Assembly (NCBI GenBank): GCA_018813785.1
Contig: JAHJAU010000068.1
Location: forward strand, 1 to 35,561
DNA: 35,561 nt
Source of the DNA: Patescibacteria group bacterium
Lineage (GTDB): Bacteria; Patescibacteriota; Patescibacteriia; SG8-24
Reading direction: 5' to 3'
The notes beneath the pieces were generated by a model. The model did no database searches and was not told the DNA's origin. It worked only from the letters and a program-made list of their open reading frames with translations. Below are positions 30,535 to 35,561 of the stretch, piece after piece (positions within the stretch are counted from its first letter, which is position 1; each line of letters starts with the position of its first letter). The position numbers and the translations under genes are program-made.

Positions 30535-31008
30535 ATGGCCGGGAACAGGATCAGTCAGGTGGTGGTAATGGATGAACTTGATGGTACAGTCGATGAATTT
30601 CGGCAGGTGTTCAACATCGAAGATTGTCTGTTGTTTCCATATGATGAGCGTTGCGATAATCCGGTTCGCCTTGTGGCCGGGGATCGACTTCATTATGGTC
30701 CGGTACAGACCGTTGGTCAGAGTTGCCTAATGTTGCGGGTTGTTATTCTGACTCTGGAAGGTTCAAGGGAGACGCAGACTCGTTTGGCGATCTATGGTCG
30801 ACGTCAAAGTTCGGGGGAGCATCGGCTTAACTCCGGTTACTTCGCAGTTCGAGCACTGCTGATTCCAGGTGACCAAATCCAAGATGCCTGGTCAGAGATT
30901 CAGTCGGCGGTGGCAGCTGGTAATGTTTGGACCGTCAGCAAGTCAGCTGGATATCCAGTACTGTTTCTTACGTGTAATGACGGCAAGGTCGAGTGGCGGC
31001 AGATCTAA
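30535..31008 (+). CDS. orphan protein, unknown function
   Basis: 157 residues, mostly predicted beta strands (SQVVVMDEL, CLMLRVVILTLEG, TRLAIYGRR, YFAVRALLIPGD, YPVLFLTCNDGKVEW) with one helix (QIQDAWSEIQSAVAAGN). No signal peptide, membrane segment or catalytic motif is visible, and I do not recognise the family. AAGGAGG lies seven bases before ATG 30535. Own promoter, divergent from gyrB, and own terminator. It belongs to the same cassette class as the genes at 9439, 23449, 24514, 26869, 27536 and 31233. Confidence 0.75.
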   Translation: MAGNRISQVVVMDELDGTVDEFRQVFNIEDCLLFPYDERCDNPVRLVAGDRLHYGPVQTVGQSCLMLRVVILTLEGSRETQTRLAIYGRRQSSGEHRLNSGYFAVRALLIPGDQIQDAWSEIQSAVAAGNVWTVSKSAGYPVLFLTCNDGKVEWRQI

Positions 31009-31056
31009 CGATTGATCGTTCACATTTCAGATCAGACGAACGAAGTCTCATTGATG

Positions 31057-31086
31057 AGACGACTGCTTCTTAGTCGTCTTTTTTTT
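31057..31086 (+). terminator. terminator of the orphan gene at 30535
   Basis: AGACGACT / AGTCGTCT stem with eight Ts. An upstream GTCTC (31045-31049) can compete for the same GAGAC. Confidence 0.85.
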
Positions 31087-31152
31087 GTACCTGTCACCCT
31101 CGACAGGTAAAAGGGACAGGCACACTAAGAATTTTTTATTTTTTAGAGAAAA

Positions 31153-31176
31153 ATAAAAAAAACGGGTGATGACCCG
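31153..31176 (-). terminator. terminator of the orphan gene at 31233
   Basis: CGGGT / ACCCG stem with loop GATG and eight Ts on the minus strand. Between 31087 and 31152 there is also a TACCTGTC/GACAGGTA hairpin. Confidence 0.8.
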
Positions 31177-31232
31177 CTCTGATTAAATTGACGAGATTGG
31201 TGATGTTTGCCATCAGGTAGAGACAAGTGGCT

Positions 31233-31520
31233 CTATCCGATCTGGTTGGCGAACAGCTGACGAATTTCTGATGGGCACTCTGCTGGTTGCCAGCTCGGGT
31301 CGTACAAACCCTGATCGAAGCTCAGGCGATCGTATTCGAATTCTCCCGGTCTCTTACCGTAACCAAGATGCGTTTGCAGATCAAAGAACTTTAGAACTTC
31401 GATAGTCACACCTTCTGCCCGGGCGATAGCCTCAACGATACGCTCCGCAACGTTGATGGTTGAAGTGGTTTGGGTAATACCGGTGAAGGTACAGCGGTCA
31501 TCGATGATGACATACAACAC
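31233..31520 (-). CDS. small orphan protein, possibly interrupted at its N-terminus
   Basis: 95 residues from GTG 31520: LYVIIDDRCTFTGITQTTSTI, a helix INVAERIVEAIARAEGV, then an acidic tail with LYDPSWQPAECPSEI. The real start may lie upstream. GGGAG followed seven bases later by GTG (31574) opens the same reading frame, but after nine codons (VPEIKHLRY) a TAA at 31547-31545 interrupts it; the frame then continues GYNRAVGEVLYVII without a break. So either a nonsense mutation has split the gene, or a short leader peptide precedes it. GTG 31520 itself has no ribosome binding site. Family not recognised. Confidence 0.5.
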   Translation of the reverse strand: MLYVIIDDRCTFTGITQTTSTINVAERIVEAIARAEGVTIEVLKFFDLQTHLGYGKRPGEFEYDRLSFDQGLYDPSWQPAECPSEIRQLFANQIG

Positions 31521-31544
31521 TTCACCGACCGCTCGATTATACCC

Positions 31545-31574
31545 TTAATAACGGAGATGTTTGATTTCCGGCAC
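31545..31574 (-). other. nine-codon frame in front of the 31233 gene
   Basis: Starts GTG 31574 after GGGAG and ends TAA 31545. It is in frame with the downstream coding region, so it is either the detached N-terminus or a leader peptide. Confidence 0.5.
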
Positions 31575-31604
31575 GATTTTCTCCCTGGTTTAGTGCGACT
31601 CATC

Positions 31605-31632
31605 ACTATAGTTGAAGCGTCTTTTTTGTCAA
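31605..31632 (-). promoter_or_regulatory. promoter of the 31233 gene
   Basis: Minus strand: TTGACA (31632-31627), 16 bp, TATAGT (31610-31605). Confidence 0.75.
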
Positions 31633-31734
31633 TGACCCAAAAATGATCGGGCTAACTGATATTAGGTTGAAATAAATTCGGTTGCAGCTCATGGCTTCAG
31701 CTATCTATTTTGATCCAGGATCGAGCAAACTTAG

Positions 31735-31763
31735 TTGGTGTGGTCGCGCGCGTTTGGTATCAT
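31735..31763 (+). promoter_or_regulatory. promoter of the membrane protein gene at 31773
   Basis: TTGGTG (31735-31740), 17 bp, TATCAT (31758-31763). It sits so close to the ATG at 31773 that the transcript would be leaderless or nearly so, or use ATG 31791. Confidence 0.5.
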
Positions 31764-31772
31764 GATTAGGTA

Positions 31773-32666
31773 ATGACTAGTTTTTATATTATGGATACAG
31801 CTCCCGGTTCAGGTAATGAACTTACCGAGAAACAACTAAAGCTTGGTTATTGGTGGATAACCAATCGGCTTTTAGTTAAAAAGATTTTGACAGTCGTTTT
31901 AGGTGTGGTTGGTTTTTCGTTGTTGGCTTACGGTGCCTGGGGTTTTGCTGACTGGTTTATTGGTTCGGGTGTACGTGAACGAGCCGGGACAGCATTACTG
32001 ACTAAAAATTTAACGGATTACACTTTTTTTCGTGAGTCGGGTCAACCCAAGCCACTGGTGACACAATCACCACTCGTTTTGTCCTCAGGGGAGGGGAGAT
32101 ATGATTTGGTGGCCAAGGTTAGTAATCCGAATTATCGCTGGTGGGTCGAATTTAGTTATAAATTTTCTGGAGCGGATTCATCCGATAAGATTTATGCCGA
32201 ATATCTTCTTCCAACCGACACTCGTTACATTTATGTTTTGGGAGTGAAGGCAGAGCGGAAACCAGTACCCACACTGGAGATTGTCGATATTCATTGGCAT
32301 CGAGTCGATGGTCATTTTATTCAGCCGGATTATCTAGCTTGGGCTACTGAACGACTGGATTTTACTATTGAAAATCCAAAGTATAACCCACCCGACCCCA
32401 ACTCACCGATTCCGGTCAGTCGAGCCAGTTTCCGGGTGATCAATGGAACCGCTTATAGTTATGTCGCTGCGCCATTTTTTGTGGCGTTGTACAGCGGGAA
32501 CAGATTAGTGGGTGTGAATCGTGTCGTGGCCACGCGATTTTTAGCTGGGGATCAGCGGGAGATAGAAGCCAGTTGGTTTACCGATTTGCCAAGCGTAACA
32601 CGGGTTGAGGTACTGCCAGAACTGAATATTTTTGACAATAAAATATATTTGAAGCCTGGGGAGTAA
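31773..32666 (+). CDS. single-span membrane protein with an outer beta domain, unknown
   Basis: 297 residues. A short N-terminus (LTEKQLKLGYWWITNRLLVKK) leads into one membrane segment at about 36-57 (ILTVVLGVVGFSLLAYGAWGF), then a 230-residue outer part rich in beta strands: YDLVAKVSNPNYRWWVEFSYKF, YLLPTDTRYIYVLGV, FRVINGTAYSYVAAPFFVALYSGNRLVGVNRV, and FLAGDQREIEASWF. The last block resembles Ig-like or FxLYD-type strands that end with an L.pGe-like turn. I believe similar proteins are common in CPR genomes, without function. Start: ATG 31773 or ATG 31791; no Shine-Dalgarno. Followed by a GTGTCAG hairpin that could terminate it. Confidence 0.75.
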   Translation: MTSFYIMDTAPGSGNELTEKQLKLGYWWITNRLLVKKILTVVLGVVGFSLLAYGAWGFADWFIGSGVRERAGTALLTKNLTDYTFFRESGQPKPLVTQSPLVLSSGEGRYDLVAKVSNPNYRWWVEFSYKFSGADSSDKIYAEYLLPTDTRYIYVLGVKAERKPVPTLEIVDIHWHRVDGHFIQPDYLAWATERLDFTIENPKYNPPDPNSPIPVSRASFRVINGTAYSYVAAPFFVALYSGNRLVGVNRVVATRFLAGDQREIEASWFTDLPSVTRVEVLPELNIFDNKIYLKPGE

Positions 32667-32690
32667 AGAAATAGTTTTCGTATAGATATA

Positions 32691-32735
32691 AAGTGTCAGG
32701 TGGTTTTGGTGCTAAAACTATCTGACACTTTTTAT
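32691..32735. repeat. GTGTCAG hairpin, copy 2
   Basis: AAGTGTCAGGTGGTTTT pairs with AAAACTATCTGACACTT (32714-32730). The right arm, reverse-complemented, is identical to the left arm of copy 1 (24194). T run follows, so it probably terminates the 31773 gene. Confidence 0.75.
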
Positions 32736-32814
32736 ACTTGTTTGGGATTGGCTGGGGTGATACAAGATAGTTAGATAAACATTTTACCGACGGTTTATAA
32801 AAATTAACCTGCTT

Positions 32815-33624
32815 ATGGACAGACTAGAAATATCAACAATTCGTGATGGTTCGTTGGAACAAAATGAAGCTGGAGATTCGGAACAAAGAGGTGTGCAGCT
32901 TGGTAAATTTTTTGAATTAAAAGACTCTGAGATTGATGAAACGACTTTTAACTTACTCAAGCTCATGCTTGAGCAATATAATGAGTTGAGTCATATAGAG
33001 GTCGTTTTCATTCCCCCAGAAGAAACACCAGACACCGGAGGTTTTTTTCATCGAATTCAAGTTGATGAGAAAACTTTTATTCCCACTATATTTATTGTTT
33101 CTGAAGATCAGGAGCATTTACAAAGACTAAAAGATACTCGTCGTTCTTCTTCTCAAAGAGTTGCTGATTTACTTGGAGTGGATTTTTCACAGCTTAGTCC
33201 CAGACTGCTGAGACAATTCATCATCGCGCATGAGATGGGTCACGCAAATGATTATGTAAAAAATTATGAAACCAATCCCGAGTATCAGGGCTCGGATGCA
33301 GCAGAAGAATGGGATGTACACTATGAAGCGAATTTGTTAACCATGCCGGCCTCTGGATTCGATCCAGTTAGTCTGCGAGAGGAGGTCTCTAAATTTGAGA
33401 GTTTGGGAGATTTTTTGGCGGCTTACCCGGATGTTGCAAAAATAATTGAGCCCAAGGGAATAAAAACAGTCCAGGATCTTTTTAATGCACAAGAAGTCGC
33501 ATATCGGACTTCTCCATATGAAAGCCAGGCTGACAATTTTGCCGCTGATTTTTTGCGAAGAAATGCCAAAGAATTAAATATTTCCGAATTGGCAAATGAT
33601 GGAGGCTGTGATGAAGCGGCCTAA
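32815..33624 (+). CDS. putative cytosolic zinc metallopeptidase (zincin)
   Basis: 269 residues. HEMGH at 139-143, preceded by hydrophobic LLRQFIIA, is a HExxH zinc site. A likely third ligand is E236 in YESQADNFAADFL, a spacing and Exx(A)D helix typical of gluzincin-type peptidases. There is no signal peptide or membrane segment, so it should act in the cytoplasm. The family (ImmA/IrrE-like, M48-like or another) cannot be settled by eye. A second conserved-looking segment, EEWDVHYEANLLTMP, lies between the two zinc motifs. It stops 12 bp before rodA, so both are probably one operon. No Shine-Dalgarno. Confidence 0.75.
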   Translation: MDRLEISTIRDGSLEQNEAGDSEQRGVQLGKFFELKDSEIDETTFNLLKLMLEQYNELSHIEVVFIPPEETPDTGGFFHRIQVDEKTFIPTIFIVSEDQEHLQRLKDTRRSSSQRVADLLGVDFSQLSPRLLRQFIIAHEMGHANDYVKNYETNPEYQGSDAAEEWDVHYEANLLTMPASGFDPVSLREEVSKFESLGDFLAAYPDVAKIIEPKGIKTVQDLFNAQEVAYRTSPYESQADNFAADFLRRNAKELNISELANDGGCDEAA

Positions 33625-33636
33625 AAAAGCGAATTT

Positions 33637-34773
33637 ATGTCGAGAACTGCTACCAATGACATCGTAAAATACGATTGGTTATTATTGGTCGCAATTATTC
33701 TGCTGGCTGTTTTTGGTTTGTCCGCACTTTACAGCACATCATTGGCTGGGGTGGTGAGTTTGCCTGGTGCGGCGGCAACTGAGCCAAACTTTGCTATTTT
33801 TTGGAAACAGTTTTGGTTCGCGGTGGTCGGTTTGTTGCTGGCCTTGGTTTTACCAGCCTTTGATTATCGTGTTTTAGCCGGGGCAGCGCGAGTGTTGATG
33901 GTGTTTTCTGTTATTTTATTGCTGGCGGTTTTGCTTTTTGGCACAACAATCCGTGGAACGACTGGTTGGTTTGGCATTGCTGGTTTTGGTATTCAGCCAG
34001 TTGAATTGGTTAAATTATTTCTCATCGTCTTTTTAGCAAAATATTTTAATGATTATGCCGGCAAGGAGCGTGGCCTAAAGCACGTGTTAGTTTCGGCCTT
34101 GGTTACTGCGCCAGTCGTCGGTTTAGTGATGTTGCAACCAGATTTCGGTTCAGCTTTATTATTAATGATAATTTGGGGCTCGCTGGCACTGGTCTCTGGT
34201 ATACGACGAACCCATTTAATTATTATGTTGTTGGTCTTGGCGGCGGCCGCGTTGTTTACCTGGTTCTTAATTTTGCAGCCCTATCAAAAGGGTCGCGTTA
34301 CTTCTTTTCTTGATCCGGAGAGCGATCCATTGGGCCGAGGTTACAACGTTACGCAGTCTATTATTGCTATTGGTTCCGGTGGGCTGACAGGGAAAGGCAT
34401 GGGTTACGGCTCACAAAGTCAGCTGCGGTTTTTACCAGAAAGACAAACCGATTTTATTTTTGCGGTCATCGCCGAAGAGCTCGGATTTCTTGGGGTATTG
34501 TTTCTATGTGGTTTGTTTGCCGTAGTGTTTTGGTGCGGGTATAGATTAGTGCGTGAATCTCGCGATGATTTTACGTTATATCTAACACTGGGGATCACCA
34601 TCTCCATTGCTGTGGAGGTGTTTGTAAATCTGGGGGGTAATTTGCGCTTGATACCAGTAACTGGTGTTACTTTGCCGTTTGTTAGTTATGGCGGTAGTTC
34701 GTTATTAGTTAAATTTGTAATGATCGGGGTTCTGCAGTCAGTAGCCATGAAGGGGAGATTACCCTCCAATTGA
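33637..34773 (+). CDS. rodA: peptidoglycan glycosyltransferase RodA (SEDS family)
   Basis: 378 residues, about ten membrane segments. SEDS motifs are plain: LMLQPDFGSALLL, YQKGRVTSFLDPESDPLGRGYN (with the conserved D-P-x-x-D-P-x-G), SIIAIGSGGLTGKG, LPERQTDFIFAVIAEELGF and TGVTLPFVSYGGSSLL. SEDS proteins polymerise lipid II at the membrane; RodA serves elongation. RodA is preferred over FtsW from the LPE.QTDFIFAV.AEE.GF and short N-terminus, but CPR SEDS proteins are hard to split. The expected partner penicillin-binding protein is not in this window. ATG 33637, 12 bp after the zincin gene, no Shine-Dalgarno. Terminator at 34818. Confidence 0.93.
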   Translation: MSRTATNDIVKYDWLLLVAIILLAVFGLSALYSTSLAGVVSLPGAAATEPNFAIFWKQFWFAVVGLLLALVLPAFDYRVLAGAARVLMVFSVILLLAVLLFGTTIRGTTGWFGIAGFGIQPVELVKLFLIVFLAKYFNDYAGKERGLKHVLVSALVTAPVVGLVMLQPDFGSALLLMIIWGSLALVSGIRRTHLIIMLLVLAAAALFTWFLILQPYQKGRVTSFLDPESDPLGRGYNVTQSIIAIGSGGLTGKGMGYGSQSQLRFLPERQTDFIFAVIAEELGFLGVLFLCGLFAVVFWCGYRLVRESRDDFTLYLTLGITISIAVEVFVNLGGNLRLIPVTGVTLPFVSYGGSSLLVKFVMIGVLQSVAMKGRLPSN

Positions 34774-34817
34774 TCTTAACAGGTGATCGGTGGGGTAGAG
34801 GTGGAAAACCATGAGTT

Positions 34818-34842
34818 AAAGAAGCGGTTCAGCTTCTTTTTT
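34818..34842 (+). terminator. terminator of zincin-rodA
   Basis: AAAGAAGC / GCTTCTTT stem with six Ts. Confidence 0.85.
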
Positions 34843-34892
34843 GCATAATGACTGATCACTAACGTCGATTTTATTGAAGTTTTAGATGAATT

Positions 34893-34921
34893 TTGACCGT
34901 TGAGCTAAAAAATGGTACTAT
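34893..34921 (+). promoter_or_regulatory. promoter of the zinc-ribbon gene at 34980
   Basis: TTGACC (34893-34898), 17 bp, TACTAT (34916-34921). The leader carries a TCCGCA / TTGCGGA hairpin (about 34935-34962) with an inner GAC/GTC, leaving the start codon free. Confidence 0.65.
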
Positions 34922-34979
34922 ATCAATAAGGATATCCGCAGACAAAAAAGTCAAAATTTGCGGAGTCTAAAATAAAAAT

Positions 34980-35327
34980 ATGAAAGCATCTGCAAAAAAG
35001 AATTTATCGCCCATGTTTGGTGATGATGTTAAGCTGATTTCTTATTGTCCGCTTTGTGGCTCGAGTTATACACCACTCCAAACACAAATTTTGGGTGAGA
35101 AAGAAGACAGTCACTTAATGCACATCCAGTGCGGTAATTGTTCGAATGCTATAATTGCGCTGGTTATTATTTCTTCGGTTGGTGTCAGTTCGGTTGGCTT
35201 GGTGACTGATCTTGGTTCCGAGGAAGTAGATCGATTCAGGGGAGACTGCCAGGTTACCACTAATGACGTTATAGACATGCATCATTTACTGCAAGATGAA
35301 GAGAAATTGTTTGCCAGACTGGCCTAG
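34980..35327 (+). CDS. zinc-ribbon-like protein, conserved in CPR, unknown function
   Basis: 115 residues. A CPLCGSSY pair near residue 23 and CGNCSNA near 51 make a two-knuckle zinc site, followed by a hydrophobic strand region (AIIALVIISSVGVSSVGLVTDL) that looks like packed beta strands rather than a membrane span, and an acidic end DVIDMHHLLQDEEKLF. Proteins with CPLC...H.QC..C followed by GLVTDL and a V..DDVI..H..L end are, to my memory, widespread in CPR genomes and unnamed. Monocistronic with its own promoter and terminator; no Shine-Dalgarno before ATG 34980. Confidence 0.75.
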   Translation: MKASAKKNLSPMFGDDVKLISYCPLCGSSYTPLQTQILGEKEDSHLMHIQCGNCSNAIIALVIISSVGVSSVGLVTDLGSEEVDRFRGDCQVTTNDVIDMHHLLQDEEKLFARLA

Positions 35328-35348
35328 TAATTTAGATAAAAGATTAAG

Positions 35349-35374
35349 AAAGACCGGTTGAGGCCGGTCTTTTT
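35349..35374 (+). terminator. terminator of the 34980 gene
   Basis: AGACCGG / CCGGTCT stem with loop TTGAGG and TTTTT. Confidence 0.9.
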
Positions 35375-35426
35375 GCTCGCTGGGAGCCATGCTATGGTCG
35401 CAAGTCTTGGAAAATTTTTTATAAAA

Positions 35427-35450
35427 AAGATCGTCGAGTTGGACGATCTT
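35427..35450 (-). terminator. terminator of the gene running in from the right edge
   Basis: AAGATCGTC / GACGATCTT stem, six Ts on the minus strand, 22 bp past the TGA of the partial gene. Confidence 0.85.
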
Positions 35451-35471
35451 AAAGATGTGTTTTGGTTGACC

Positions 35472-35561
35472 TCAACTGGTGATGGTTGCTGAGTTCCGTT
35501 GGTTCGATCGCCGTAAGGCGAAGTTGATGAGTAAAACCAGCAGTGGGATCAGAATGAGTGC
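35472..35561 (-). CDS. C-terminal tail of a membrane protein, partial
   Basis: Minus-strand frame of 29 residues from the window edge to TGA (35474-35472): LILIPLLVLLINFALRRSNQ, then a short polar tail. A hydrophobic segment followed by Arg-Arg is the end of a membrane protein with its C-terminus in the cytoplasm. A terminator in the right orientation follows. Nothing more can be said about its identity. Confidence 0.6.
   Translation of the reverse strand, partial: ALILIPLLVLLINFALRRSNQRNSATITS

Overview
The window looks like a chromosomal segment of a Candidate Phyla Radiation (Patescibacteria) bacterium. Three things point there: families typical of that group (DUF5674 with its partner protein, the DUF5679 zinc ribbon, VirB2-like small membrane proteins, Cys-rich secreted proteins), single-copy core genes mixed with many orphan genes, and scarce Shine-Dalgarno sequences in front of core genes. 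The standard genetic code fits, since TGA, TAA and TAG all end recognisable genes. No rRNA, tRNA or CRISPR array was recognised.

Layout. 1-5300 is accessory DNA: the tail of an IS481/IS3-like integrase, a small coiled-coil protein, a Nudix hydrolase, a DUF4173 membrane protein, the DUF5674 pair, a broken GC-rich IS256-family (IS1249-like) element with intact 19-bp ends, and three copies of a palindromic GTCAGGTCTTG element. 5300-10100 holds a secreted glycosidase-like protein with Cys repeats, a COG2509-type FAD oxidoreductase, a Cys-rich membrane-anchored protein, a truncated histidine phosphatase and an orphan gene. 10100-12200 has a candidate minus-strand small RNA and two coiled-coil proteins sharing a C-terminal motif. 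12300-21600 is core: miaB-miaA (tRNA A37 modification), DUF5679, gatB (tRNA amidation), a membrane protein, thyX-tmk, gmk and dut. thyX, tmk and dut serve dTTP synthesis; gmk makes GDP. 21650-26740 carries the ribosomal cluster in pieces: secE-nusG and rplK-rplA are separated by two orphan genes with their own promoters and terminators. 26800-28100 is a tandem pair of membrane-anchored paralogues, followed by gyrB. 30500-35561 has two small orphans, a membrane protein, a cytosolic zincin next to rodA, a zinc-ribbon protein and the tail of a membrane protein.

Two patterns run through the window. Many promoters read TTGACA, 16-18 bp, then a -10 often preceded by TGN. Translation starts fall in two classes: nearly all recognisable housekeeping genes lack a Shine-Dalgarno sequence, while seven unrecognised orphan genes (and tmk) have a strong GGAGG-type one, usually in a compact promoter-gene-terminator cassette. 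One such cassette directly follows a truncated phosphatase gene, and another pair is a recent tandem duplication. This orphan-cassette class and the promoter-driven small RNA at about 10176-10380 are the most promising unexplored items. All family calls come from reading motifs by eye, without database searches.
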